Source: an uncultured Collinsella sp.
GTDB taxonomy: Bacteria > Actinomycetota > Coriobacteriia > Coriobacteriales > Coriobacteriaceae
Direction of reading: 5' to 3'
Assembly: GCA_902491345.1 (NCBI GenBank)
Contig: CABUHI010000001.1
Location: 1-64,000 of the forward strand
DNA: 64,000 nucleotides
In this document: positions 24,545 through 33,428 of the stretch, one piece after another
Layout of the letters: each line of letters starts with the position of its first letter
How positions within the stretch are numbered: position 1 is the stretch's first letter
Notes under the pieces: generated by a model
What the model was told of the DNA's origin: nothing
The model's input: only the letters and a program-made list of their open reading frames with translations
The model's database searches: none
Made by a program: the position numbers and the translations under genes

Positions 24545-25735
24545 ATGAGTATCGTATTGTCACATACCACTGCAAAAGCGGTCTACCAGGCCGCGCATTC
24601 GGTGTCTGCAAAAGGCATCGAGTCCTGTAGTCCTGCCGCGATTTACGGATCATGTCCCACCGGAACGCTCCTTGACGCAGCCGCAGAATGGCTCACCAAA
24701 CATAATGTTTCCCTCGACGCAAATGATTCCCTCGAGGTGATGGTGTTTGATCGCAGGAATGCGCGCTATGCAATGGACTGTCAATGCCACGTTTCTTCAA
24801 AACGATTCTCGAACTCACGCTTTGTAGAGCTTAAAGATGGCATCTTCGTTGTTGGCGTTGAGCTTTGCGCACTTCAGGCCGCCACCTATCTTTCTTTTCG
24901 CGAACTAGTGGAGTACTACTTTGAACTGTGCAGCGCTTACTCCCTTGGAACCGACTCTTCCACCTCTTATAACGAGCGTTTCGCGCTCACCTCGACCGAG
25001 AGATTAAAACAGTTCTTTAATTCCATTACCAGATGCGACGGTCTGGCTCTTGCCCGAAAGGCGATCCAATGTGTGCGCGACGGATGCCGGTCTCCTATGG
25101 AAACGGCCTTTGTCATGATGCTAACGCTGCCCAAAGGCGAAGGAGGGCTTGGTATTAAGGGAATTGAGACCGATTACGAGGTGCAGGTCACCGCTGCCGC
25201 AAAGAATCTCACGAGACGCAAAAAGTTCTTCATGGATGCGTATCTAAAGAAATCTCGCACAGACATTGAATACAACGGTTTTTATCATGACGCGGAAGTA
25301 GACCGCGCCATCGATGAGGAACGCAAGAATGCGCTTGCGTCCATGGGATACGGAATCATCACCGTCAGTCGTTATTCCTTTATGCATGCCAGCGCTTTCG
25401 TTAGGGTCATGGAGGCGATCCAACGAAAAGAGGGCGTACGCCCCTCGCGTCTGCCAAAAGACTTTCAAATCATGCAAGAGGACCTGAGGCAGTTTGTGCT
25501 CAGAAGGTTTATAGAAGAGAAAAAGCGAATTCAGAAGCAGCTTCGCCAGGATTCCGAAGAGCGTCAACGAATCGACCTCGAAAAAGCAACACTCGAAGGC
25601 ATCACGCTGGATGACCCGACAATTAATGAAGTTCCGACAATCGATGACATGCAGACTGTCGAATCCGACAGCCCATCATTTGCCCAAACAAGCAGCCTCG
25701 CGCCCGAGGGCAGGATCTTCGGGGCCGGAAGCTAG
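24545..25735 (+). CDS. Nuclease-like orphan protein with DUF559/PD-(D/E)XK-type pattern
   Basis: 396 residues, not assigned to a named family. Residues ~183-280 show the pattern of small restriction-type nucleases: SPMETAFVMMLTLPKG with Glu186, GGLGIKG, an aromatic strand FFMDAYL, then TDIEYNG (Asp240, Glu242), a His at 248, and the terminal EERKNALASMGYGIITVSR helix-strand seen in Vsr/DUF559 proteins. The first 170 residues are unique, and the last 90 are a charged helix plus an acidic tail. Base composition is lower in G+C than the neighbours, and no ribosome site is visible. Similar proteins appear as isolated genes in Coriobacteriia; the role is unknown. Confidence 0.6.
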   Translation: MSIVLSHTTAKAVYQAAHSVSAKGIESCSPAAIYGSCPTGTLLDAAAEWLTKHNVSLDANDSLEVMVFDRRNARYAMDCQCHVSSKRFSNSRFVELKDGIFVVGVELCALQAATYLSFRELVEYYFELCSAYSLGTDSSTSYNERFALTSTERLKQFFNSITRCDGLALARKAIQCVRDGCRSPMETAFVMMLTLPKGEGGLGIKGIETDYEVQVTAAAKNLTRRKKFFMDAYLKKSRTDIEYNGFYHDAEVDRAIDEERKNALASMGYGIITVSRYSFMHASAFVRVMEAIQRKEGVRPSRLPKDFQIMQEDLRQFVLRRFIEEKKRIQKQLRQDSEERQRIDLEKATLEGITLDDPTINEVPTIDDMQTVESDSPSFAQTSSLAPEGRIFGAGS

Positions 25736-25763
25736 ACTGGCTAACAAGGTGGGTACCCTAGCG

Positions 25764-25898
25764 ATGTGCAAAATTGCGAGTATTCAGCAGGGCCGGCCCT
25801 CCAGCACCCACAAGTTGATTCAAGTAAGAAGCAAAATCGCTATAGAACGGCAACGTTTGGCAACATTTGAGGAAGAACTCATCGGTTTAACGCTCTAA
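25764..25898 (+). CDS. Possible 44-residue peptide
   Basis: ATG at 25764, with AAGGTGGG 10 bases upstream; the frame ends in ERQRLATFEEELIGLTL-stop, a helical, charged tail. It follows the nuclease-like gene by 28 bases in the same direction. No family is recognised, and it could be a decayed C-terminus. The remainder up to 26080 is lower in G+C with no clear feature. Confidence 0.25.
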   Translation: MCKIASIQQGRPSSTHKLIQVRSKIAIERQRLATFEEELIGLTL

Positions 25899-26080
25899 GA
25901 TAACTCTTGAACTGCATTATTTGGCCTGTAATAAGTTAACAGACCCCCTATTGTTGCAGAATACTCCAATTTTTGCACGGCGCAGGGGCACCCACCCCAG
26001 CATCGCTTATCAAAACCGCTTAGGCCGGGATCTCGTCCACTATCCCCCATCATTTTGTACGACGAATTACCTGAACGTTA

Positions 26081-26108
26081 TTGACATGTGAACATGCGCC
26101 CATATAAT
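26081..26108 (+). promoter_or_regulatory. Sigma-70 promoter of the metal-ATPase operon
   Basis: TTGACA (26081-26086) and TATAAT (26103-26108) are consensus hexamers with a 16-base spacer. The spacer is itself one operator copy, so repressor binding would occlude the polymerase. Confidence 0.8.
26083..26107. promoter_or_regulatory. ArsR/SmtB operator copy A
   Basis: Read on the minus strand, ATTATATGGGCGCATGTTCACATG matches copy B (26119-26141) at nearly every position. It overlaps both promoter hexamers. Confidence 0.6.
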
Positions 26109-26118
26109 CGGAAGCAAG

Positions 26119-26141
26119 TTATATGAGCGCATGTTCATATG
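26119..26141. promoter_or_regulatory. ArsR/SmtB operator copy B
   Basis: TTATATGAGCGCATGTTCATATG contains the imperfect 12-2-12-like palindrome ATATGA-N8-TCATAT characteristic of SmtB/CadC sites and lies between the promoter and the arsR-type gene. Confidence 0.65.
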
Positions 26142-26154
26142 AAAGGATATTGCA

Positions 26155-26520
26155 ATGAGCATCCGCGTTGATGAAACGAAACCCGACATCGAGGCCACCG
26201 AGCCCGTGATCCCCACCACCTGCTCGCCCGAGGACCTTCCCGACGAGGAGCTTCTCTACGACCTCGCCGACCTGTTCAAGGTCTTCAGCGACACCACGCG
26301 TATCAAGATTCTCTATGCCCTCATGGGCCGCGAGCTCTGCGTGGCAGACATTGCCGAAGCGACCGAAACCTCGCAGTCGGCAGTATCGCACCAGCTGCGC
26401 ACACTCAAGCAGTCGCACCTGGTTAAATTCCGGCGCGACGGGCGCAATATCCTCTACTCGCTCGCCGACGACCACGTCTACACCATGCTCAACCAAGGCA
26501 TGAGCCACATCTGCGAATAG
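26155..26520 (+). CDS. ArsR/SmtB-family metal-sensing repressor
   Basis: 121 residues. Winged helix-turn-helix from about residue 35: LFKVFSDTTRIKILYAL, then ELCVADIAEATETSQSAVSHQLRTL as the recognition region. ELCVAD resembles the metal-site motif of CadC/SmtB proteins, and the C-terminal DDHVYTMLNQGMSHIC helix carries Asp/His ligands of an alpha-5 zinc site. It should repress the downstream HMA and ATPase genes when metal is scarce. The adjacent operator copies A and B support autoregulation. GAAAGGA precedes the ATG. Confidence 0.9.
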   Translation: MSIRVDETKPDIEATEPVIPTTCSPEDLPDEELLYDLADLFKVFSDTTRIKILYALMGRELCVADIAEATETSQSAVSHQLRTLKQSHLVKFRRDGRNILYSLADDHVYTMLNQGMSHICE

Positions 26521-26583
26521 CAACCAACCACGGTACCAGCGCGGCCTGCACCCAAGCCGCAAATACAGAGAAAGGAACCCACC

Positions 26584-26802
26584 ATGAAAAAGCAGTTTAA
26601 GCTCGACGAAATCGACTGCGCCAACTGCGCGCGTGAGCTTCAGGACGAGCTGGCCAAGCTCGAGGGCGTCAAGTCCGTTTCGGTCAACTTTATGACCCAG
26701 AAGTTGACGCTCGAGGCCGACGACGCCGAGTTCGACAAGGTCCTTGACCGCGTCGTGGAGTTCACGGCCGACGCCGAGCCGGACTGCGAGATCATTCTCT
26801 AG
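26584..26802 (+). CDS. Free-standing heavy-metal-associated (HMA) domain protein
   Basis: 72 residues. A single ferredoxin-like HMA domain: EIDCANCARELQDEL holds the CxxC metal site and LEGVKSVSVNFMTQKLTL the following strand. It lies between the ArsR-type regulator and the P1B ATPase, whose own N-terminus lacks an HMA domain, so this protein likely delivers metal to the pump. GAGAAAGGAACCCACC precedes the ATG. Confidence 0.9.
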   Translation: MKKQFKLDEIDCANCARELQDELAKLEGVKSVSVNFMTQKLTLEADDAEFDKVLDRVVEFTADAEPDCEIIL

Positions 26803-26857
26803 CCCGGGTTTACGCCAACCTGCAAGGCCGCGCTTGCCGTGGCCTTTGCTCGCGAAA

Positions 26858-26879
26858 TTATATGAGCAAGTGTTCATAC
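26858..26879. promoter_or_regulatory. ArsR/SmtB operator copy C
   Basis: TTATATGAGCAAGTGTTCAT continues the copy A/B pattern and lies 23 bases upstream of the ATPase start, suggesting a second, internal regulated start for the pump gene. Confidence 0.55.
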
Positions 26880-26902
26880 ATTCAAATGGGAGGATACGAG
26901 TC

Positions 26903-28855
26903 ATGGCCACCGCCGACCCCAAGAAAAAAAAGAAGAAGCGCAAGAAGAAAGAGTCACTCGAGCATAAGCGCAACCGCATCCTGGTAGCGCTGGGCATTTT
27001 TGCCGTGGTGTACGCCCTCGATGAGCTCGGCACCCTCACTGCCGCATTCGGCACCCCGGGCGACATCTACGCCAGCTTCGCACTGTTCCTCGTGCCGTTT
27101 TTGATTGCCGGCTACGACGTGCTCCAAAAGGCATACAACAACATCCGCCGCGGCAAGGCGTTCGACGAGAGCTTCCTCATGGCCGTCGCGACCATCGGCG
27201 CGTTTGCCATGGTGCTCTTCCCCGACACCGATCCGCACATGGCCGAAGGCGCCGCCGTCATGCTGTTCTACCAGGTCGGCGAGCTGTTCCAGACATATGC
27301 CGTGGGCAAAAGCCGCAAGTCGATCAGCGCCATGATGGACATCGCGCCCGACTACGCCAACGTCGAGCAACCCGACGGCACACTCGAGCAGGTCTTCCCC
27401 GATGACATCGCCGTCGGCACCGTGATCGTGGTCAAGCCCGGCGAGCGCGTGCCTATCGACGGCGTCATCGTCGAGGGCGAAACCCAGCTCGACACCGCCG
27501 CACTCACGGGCGAGTCAGTTCCCCGCCCCGCCAAGTCCGGCGACGACATCATCAGCGGCTGCATCAACATGACGGGTCTCATCCACGTGCGCACCACCAA
27601 ACCCTTTGGCGAGTCCACCGTCGCGCGCGTCCTGGAGCTCGTGGAGAATGCCAGCGAAAAGAAGGCACGCACCGAGAACTTCATCACGCGCTTTGCCCGC
27701 GTCTACACGCCCGCCGTCACCGGCGCTGCCGCGGTACTCGCGCTCGGCGGCGGCTTGGTCACCGGCGCCTGGTCCGACTGGATCCTGCGCGGTCTGACCT
27801 TCCTGGTCGTCAGCTGCCCGTGCGCGTTGGTGATCAGCGTGCCGCTCAGTTTCTTTGGCGGCATCGGCGGCGCCTCCAAGCTGGGCGTTCTCATCAAGGG
27901 TTCTAACTACCTCGAGACGCTCGCCGACGTGGACACCGTCGTCTTTGACAAGACGGGCACCCTCACCAACGGCACGTTCTCGGTGGTCGCAGTGCACCCC
28001 GAGGCTGGATATACCGAGCAGTCGTTGCTCGAGGTCGCAGCCCTTGCGGAGTCGTTCTCCGATCACCCCATCGCGCAGTCCGTGCGTGTCGCCTACCAGG
28101 GCGAGGTCGACCCCAAGCGCGTTAGCAACTCCGCCAACGACGCGGGCCACGGCGTGACGGCAACCATTGACGGCAAGCACGTCGTCGTCGGCAACGCAAA
28201 GATGCTCGCCGCGGCCGGAGTCGAAGCGCCCGATTGCGAGGTCGTCGGAACGATTCTGCATGTGCTCGTTGACGGCGTGTACGCCGGCCACATCGTGATT
28301 GCAGACACCGTTAAGGCCGATGCCGAACAGACGATCCGCGACCTGCACGCCGCCGGCGTCAAGAGCACCGTCATGCTCACGGGCGACCGCGAGGAAGTGG
28401 CTGCTGCGGTGGCCAAGCAGCTCTGCCTCGACGAGTTCCACGCGCAGCTCCTGCCGGGCGACAAGGTCGAGCGTGTTGAAGCGCTGCTCGCGGCCGAAAG
28501 CGGCAAGGGCAAGCTCGCCTTTGTCGGCGACGGCATCAACGATGCGCCCGTGCTCACCCGTGCAGACGTTGGCATTGCCATGGGCGCTATGGGTTCCGAC
28601 GCCGCGATTGAGGCCGCCGACGTGGTGCTCATGGACGACAAACCGTCCAACATCTCCCGCGCGATCCGTGTGGCGCGCAAGACCATGTCGATTGTTTGGC
28701 AGAACATCATCTTTGCGCTGGGCATTAAGTTGCTGATTCTGGTGCTTGCGGCACTGGGCATCGCCAACATGTGGCTTGCTGTGTTCGGCGACGTGGGCGT
28801 GGCGATCATCGCCATCCTGAACGCCATGCGCGCGATGGGTGTCAAGAACCTGTAG
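26903..28855 (+). CDS. P1B-type heavy-metal ATPase (Zn/Cd/Pb type)
   Basis: 650 residues. Starts with a Lys/Arg-rich tract (KKKKKKRKKK) in place of the usual HMA domain, then TM helices, TGES in the actuator domain, the transport motif SCPCAL near residue 305, the phosphorylation site DKTGTLT near 350, the HP motif SDHPIAQ, TGDRE, and VGDGINDAP. A Lys in the LGIKLLILVL helix and Asp in FGDVGVAI fit the P1B-2 group exporting zinc, cadmium or lead. The start at 26903 follows GGGAGGATACGAGTC. Expression is probably under the ArsR-type gene upstream. Confidence 0.93.
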   Translation: MATADPKKKKKKRKKKESLEHKRNRILVALGIFAVVYALDELGTLTAAFGTPGDIYASFALFLVPFLIAGYDVLQKAYNNIRRGKAFDESFLMAVATIGAFAMVLFPDTDPHMAEGAAVMLFYQVGELFQTYAVGKSRKSISAMMDIAPDYANVEQPDGTLEQVFPDDIAVGTVIVVKPGERVPIDGVIVEGETQLDTAALTGESVPRPAKSGDDIISGCINMTGLIHVRTTKPFGESTVARVLELVENASEKKARTENFITRFARVYTPAVTGAAAVLALGGGLVTGAWSDWILRGLTFLVVSCPCALVISVPLSFFGGIGGASKLGVLIKGSNYLETLADVDTVVFDKTGTLTNGTFSVVAVHPEAGYTEQSLLEVAALAESFSDHPIAQSVRVAYQGEVDPKRVSNSANDAGHGVTATIDGKHVVVGNAKMLAAAGVEAPDCEVVGTILHVLVDGVYAGHIVIADTVKADAEQTIRDLHAAGVKSTVMLTGDREEVAAAVAKQLCLDEFHAQLLPGDKVERVEALLAAESGKGKLAFVGDGINDAPVLTRADVGIAMGAMGSDAAIEAADVVLMDDKPSNISRAIRVARKTMSIVWQNIIFALGIKLLILVLAALGIANMWLAVFGDVGVAIIAILNAMRAMGVKNL

Positions 28856-28873
28856 CTTGCTTGTGGTCCCTCC

Positions 28874-29000
28874 GGCCGGGGCCGGGCTTGGTTTTGAAAA
28901 CGTCCTCGCGCATGAGGCCCGTCTTTCCTGCTCCTGCGGAGCAACGGAAAGGCGGGCCTCGCGCTGCGGAGTGTTTTCAAAACCAAGCCCGGCCCCGGCC
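28874..29000. repeat. 127-base near-perfect hairpin element
   Basis: The 28-base arm at 28874-28901 is a perfect complement of 28973-29000 (GGCCGGGGCCGGGCTTGG... paired with ...CCAAGCCCGGCCCCGGCC). Inside it, GAGGCCCGtCTTTCC (28914-28928) pairs with GGAAAGgCGGGCCTC (28946-28960) and TGCTCC with GGAGCA at the tip. It begins 18 bases after the ATPase stop. There is no terminal T-run, so it is more like a MITE or REP-type element than a simple terminator. The interval 29001-29136 holds nothing else I recognise. Confidence 0.85.
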
Positions 29001-29136
29001 TGCGGTGACACAGCTGGCGGTTCTTGGGCATCGCTTGCTGGCGGGGTTCCTTGTCTGAGTTGGACTTTGTTGGTCGGGCCTTTGGTCCCGCTCGCTGGTT
29101 CGCGCTTTGCGTGAACTCCGCGCTGCTGGGGGTTCG

Positions 29137-29526
29137 TTAGGGTTCCGTTGCTGGGTCCGTTGCCCCATCTCGACCCAACATCGCCCGTAGCTTCTCAAAG
29201 CTTTCCTCGCTCAGGCAGTGCTCCATGTGGCAGCCCTCTTGCGACGCGACCTCAGCCGAAACACCCGCATCCTCCAGCAGCCCCACGAAAAAGCAGTGAC
29301 GCTCCCACATTTGACGAGCGACCTCCAGACCACGCTCCGTCAGATGAACGTCGCGCTTGCCCATTTCGACATAGCCGTTGCTCTCCAAGGTCGCCATGGC
29401 CTTGGAAACGCTCGCCTTGGTTACGCCGAGGTACTCCGCAACGTCGATCGAGCGCACGATGACCTGACGTTCCGACAGAACGTAGATCGATTCGAGATAG
29501 TCTTCTCCGGATTCACGTAGGGCCAT
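29137..29526 (-). CDS. DtxR/MntR-family metal-dependent regulator
   Basis: 129 residues. The DtxR helix-turn-helix is at residues ~8-60 (ESGEDYLESIYVLSE then VRSIDVAEYLGVTKASVSKAM), followed by the dimerisation domain with the metal ligands in SQEGCHMEHCLSEES. No SH3-like C-terminal domain is present, as in MntR-size members. It senses Mn or Fe and probably controls metal uptake or export genes; three GTTAGCC/GGCTAAC motifs upstream (29551-29630) suggest autoregulation. Start at 29526 follows AAAGGCGG. Confidence 0.9.
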   Translation of the reverse strand: MALRESGEDYLESIYVLSERQVIVRSIDVAEYLGVTKASVSKAMATLESNGYVEMGKRDVHLTERGLEVARQMWERHCFFVGLLEDAGVSAEVASQEGCHMEHCLSEESFEKLRAMLGRDGATDPATEP

Positions 29527-29550
29527 GGGCCGCCTTTCGCGATGATTGCT

Positions 29551-29630
29551 AGTTAGCCTTTGGATACTTTCCACGGCTAACTTTACCGCAAAAGTTGCCC
29601 ATGTCTTACTACTTTGTCTAAAAGTTAGCC
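29551..29630. promoter_or_regulatory. Candidate DtxR-family binding sites
   Basis: AGTTAGCC (29551-29558), GGCTAACT (29575-29582) and AAAGTTAGCC (29621-29630) are repeated half-sites upstream of the DtxR-type gene. GTTAGCC/GGCTAAC resembles the TTAGGCTAACC-type boxes of this family. Confidence 0.45.
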
Positions 29631-29714
29631 GTGTTTCACAAAACGTGCGGGACGAAAACAAAATGGGGACGCCCCGCAAGGAGTGTCCCCCAGGCGCCGG
29701 GTGCCGCCCCGCAG

Positions 29715-30485
29715 TTACATCAATCCAAAGTGCTTCGCGGCGTTGTAGATGCCATCGTCGTCCACGGCGGTCGTCACATAGGTCGCTGCAGCTTTCACCG
29801 TGTCCTGCGCGTTGCCCATGGCCACACTTGTGCCCACGGCCGAGAACATCGACAGGTCGTTCTCGCCGTCGCCAAAGGCAATCGCCTCACTCGCGTCGAT
29901 GCCCAGGCGCTTCAGCGTCGCCGCCACGCCCAGGTCCTTGCCGCCGTTAGCGGGAATAATGTCGCAGAACAGGTCGCACCAGCGCGTGGTGAGCGAATGC
30001 GACACGGCGTCGGTCACGATATGTTCGTCGGCCGGGTCCACGAAGGCGCAGAACTGGTAGACCGGTGCGTCAAAGGCGTGCTCAAACGGCTCCTCGTGGT
30101 AGACGATTCCCGCGTTGCTGCCAGCCGTCACCACGCGCTCGGACAGGCGGTTCACAAACGAGTTCTCGCCCTGCATGCACAGCGAGTCGTAGCGCCCCTG
30201 CGCCACCTGGTCCACAATCACCGCGACGTCGTCCGAATCGATCGGGCAGCTGCGGTAAACCCCCTCGGCATCAAAGCAGTGCTGGCCCGAAAGCGTAATG
30301 TACGCATCCCAGCCCAGGTCGAACAGCCAGTCCGGCATCTGGTAGGTCGGACGGCCCGTGGCGATCACGCACGCAATCCCCTGCTCGTGAAAGCTGTCGA
30401 GCACCTGCTGCGCCGACGCCGGAATCCGGTGGGTCTTAAAGCTCAGCAGCGTGCCGTCGATATCGAAAAACGCGGCTTTGATCAT
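29715..30485 (-). CDS. Cof-type HAD phosphatase
   Basis: 256 residues. HAD motif I FFDIDGTLL with two catalytic Asp, motif II CVIATGRP, a type IIB cap (about residues 80-190), motif III Lys in GGKDLGV, and motif IV FGDGENDLSMF. Likely a sugar- or nucleotide-phosphate phosphatase of the Cof/YbiV group; substrate unknown. It starts 6 bases after the stop of the ABC-F gene, so both are probably cotranscribed. Confidence 0.9.
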   Translation of the reverse strand: MIKAAFFDIDGTLLSFKTHRIPASAQQVLDSFHEQGIACVIATGRPTYQMPDWLFDLGWDAYITLSGQHCFDAEGVYRSCPIDSDDVAVIVDQVAQGRYDSLCMQGENSFVNRLSERVVTAGSNAGIVYHEEPFEHAFDAPVYQFCAFVDPADEHIVTDAVSHSLTTRWCDLFCDIIPANGGKDLGVAATLKRLGIDASEAIAFGDGENDLSMFSAVGTSVAMGNAQDTVKAAATYVTTAVDDDGIYNAAKHFGLM

Positions 30486-30491
30486 TCTCGC

Positions 30492-32351
30492 CTACTCCTC
30501 GCCCTCGAGCTTTTCGCTCGCCTCGAGCCACGCCATCTCCAGCTCGTCCATGGCAGCGTGAGCCTCGTCGATCTTTGCCTGCTGCTCGCCGAGCGCCGTG
30601 TAGTTGGTGGGATCGACTTGGGCCATTGCTGCCTCGGCCTCCTCAACGCGGGTGCGCTGCGTCTCCATCTTGCGCTCGAGCGAACTCACCTCGCGGCGGA
30701 GCTTCTGGCGCTCGGCGTTGGACAGGCCGTTGGGCTGACCGCTCGACTTGGGCTTTTCGGCCGCAGCTGCCGCGGCACCGGTGTCGAACGTGCCGGTCTT
30801 GGCGCTCGGCGCGCCCACGGGCTCGCCCTCGGCGGTAGCGTTGCACAGGCGCAGGTACTGGTCCACGCCACCGGGCATATGCGTCAGGTGGCCGTCGAGC
30901 AGCGCCCACTGCTGGTCGGTCACGCGCTCCATCAAAAAGCGGTCGTGCGTCACCAGGATCAGCGTGCCGGGCCAGCCGTCCAGCAGGTCCTCGACAATCG
31001 CGAGCATGTCGGTATCCAGGTCGTTGCCCGGCTCGTCCAGGATGAGCACGTTGGGCTCGTCCAGAATCGTCAGCAACAGCGACAGGCGACGGCGCTGGCC
31101 GCCCGAAAGATCGCCGATGCGGCTCCAGAGCTGCTGCGTCGTAAAGCCCAGACGCTCGCAGAGCTTCTCGGGCGAAGTCTCCTTGCCGTCGATGACGTAG
31201 TACTTCTTATAGTTGCCGAGCACCTCGCGGATCGTGTCGCCCATGTAGGGCTTGAGCTCCTCGAGCTGCTGCGACAGCACGCCAAAGCGCACTGTCTGGC
31301 CAATCTTCACGCGGCCGCGCGTGGGTTCAATCTTGCCCTGGATCACGTCGAGCAGCGTCGACTTACCGGCGCCGTTCTCGCCCAAAAGGCCATAGCGGTC
31401 GCCCGCACCAATGAGCCAGGTCACATCGGTGAGCACCTGCTTGGGCGCGCCGTCGGTATCGGCATAGCCGGCATCCACGTCGACCACATCGATAACCTGC
31501 TTGCCCAAGCGGCTCACGGCCAAGCGCTTGAGCTCCAGCTCGTCACGCACGGGCGGCACGTCGGCGATCAGCTCACGAGCGGCATCCACGCGAAACTTGG
31601 GCTTGGTGGAACGAGCCTGGGCACCGCGGCTCAGCCACGCGAGCTCCTTGCGCGCCATGTTGCGACGGCGCTCCTCGGTAACCGCGGCCATGCGGTCGCG
31701 CTCTACGCGCTGCAGGATGTAGGCCGAATAGCCGCCCTCGAAGGGATCGACCTGGCCGTCGTGGACCTCCCACATGCTGGTGCAGACCTCGTCCAAGAAC
31801 CAGCGGTCGTGCGTGACCACGAGCATGGCGCCCTGACCGCGCTGCCAGCGGGCCTTAAGGTGACGCGCGAGCCAGTTGATGGTGCGCATGTCCAGGTGGT
31901 TGGTGGGCTCGTCGAGCATGAGCACGTCGTAGTCGCCGATCAGCAGGCGCGCGAGGTCCACGCGACGGCGCTGGCCGCCCGAAAGCTCGCCAACCGTGCC
32001 CTCCCAGGGCACATCGCTAATAAGACCGGCGAGAATCTGGCGCGTGCGGGGGCTCGACGCCCACTCGTACTCAGGCGTGTCGCCCACAACGGCATGATGC
32101 ACGGTATCGGTGTCGACAAGCTGGTCCTTTTGGCCGAGCAGACCAATCGTGGTGCCGCGACGGTGCGTCACGCGGCCGTCGTCGGGCTCCAGCGTGCCGG
32201 CGAGCACGCTCAGCAGCGTCGACTTGCCGTCGCCGTTTTTGCCGACAATACCAATGCGGTCGCCCTCGCCCACGCCGAGCGTCACGCTATCGAAAATATG
32301 CTTGGTGGGAAACTCTAGGCTGACGGAATCGCATCCCAAAAGAATCGCCAT
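30492..32351 (-). CDS. ABC-F family ATPase (Uup/EttA-like)
   Basis: 619 residues. Two ABC domains without membrane parts: Walker A GKNGDGKSTL and GENGAGKSTL, signatures LSGGQRRRVDLAR and LSGGQRRRLSLL, and Walker B segments ending MLDEPTNHLD and ILDEPGNDLD. The linker between the domains is highly charged, and the last ~90 residues form a coiled coil (KLRREVSSLERKMETQRTRV) as in Uup. ABC-F proteins act on ribosomes in translation or antibiotic protection. The start at 32351 follows AAGGAGCAGGGCAT; upstream codons run into repeat copy 6. Confidence 0.93.
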   Translation of the reverse strand: MAILLGCDSVSLEFPTKHIFDSVTLGVGEGDRIGIVGKNGDGKSTLLSVLAGTLEPDDGRVTHRRGTTIGLLGQKDQLVDTDTVHHAVVGDTPEYEWASSPRTRQILAGLISDVPWEGTVGELSGGQRRRVDLARLLIGDYDVLMLDEPTNHLDMRTINWLARHLKARWQRGQGAMLVVTHDRWFLDEVCTSMWEVHDGQVDPFEGGYSAYILQRVERDRMAAVTEERRRNMARKELAWLSRGAQARSTKPKFRVDAARELIADVPPVRDELELKRLAVSRLGKQVIDVVDVDAGYADTDGAPKQVLTDVTWLIGAGDRYGLLGENGAGKSTLLDVIQGKIEPTRGRVKIGQTVRFGVLSQQLEELKPYMGDTIREVLGNYKKYYVIDGKETSPEKLCERLGFTTQQLWSRIGDLSGGQRRRLSLLLTILDEPNVLILDEPGNDLDTDMLAIVEDLLDGWPGTLILVTHDRFLMERVTDQQWALLDGHLTHMPGGVDQYLRLCNATAEGEPVGAPSAKTGTFDTGAAAAAAEKPKSSGQPNGLSNAERQKLRREVSSLERKMETQRTRVEEAEAAMAQVDPTNYTALGEQQAKIDEAHAAMDELEMAWLEASEKLEGEE

Positions 32352-32409
32352 ATGCCCTGCTCCTTCGTAGAAATTCAACGTTGTCCATGATAGCAGCGAG
32401 CCCCACCCC

Positions 32410-32446
32410 AAACCACCACGAAGGCGCCTGTCCCCTTTGTGGTGGT
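32410..32446. repeat. Family R1 palindromic repeat (copy 6)
   Basis: AAACCACCACGAAGG arm, CGCCTGTCC core and CCTTTGTGGTGGT arm, in the orientation of copies 2 and 4. It lies between the ABC-F gene start and the pstB terminator. Confidence 0.85.
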
Positions 32447-32463
32447 CGTTTCGGTCGCAGAGC

Positions 32464-32500
32464 AAAAGGCGGGCCATCTCCCACAAGAGATGACCCGCCT
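32464..32500 (-). terminator. Terminator of the pst operon
   Basis: AGGCGGGcCATCTC pairs with GAGATGaCCCGCCT (one mismatch) and on the minus strand ends in TTTT. A second short hairpin (CCCGCGGC/GCCGCGGG) lies between it and the pstB stop. Confidence 0.85.
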
Positions 32501-32555
32501 CTCCAATCAGTCCCGCGGCAACCGTGGCCGCCGCGGGCCTCAAGCATGTCCCGGA

Positions 32556-33424
<869 letters not shown>

Positions 33425-33428
<4 letters not shown>

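Noticed and set aside
24535..24547. Leaderless promoter for the nuclease-like gene (TATATA next to the ATG)
   Set aside because: The box is two bases from the ATG, too close for a transcript to begin at or before the start codon.
29631..32318. Very long open frame on the plus strand opposite the HAD and ABC-F genes
   Set aside because: High G+C leaves antisense frames open. The product is a low-complexity Arg/His/Val/Leu-rich string without motifs, while the opposite strand encodes clear ABC-F and HAD proteins.
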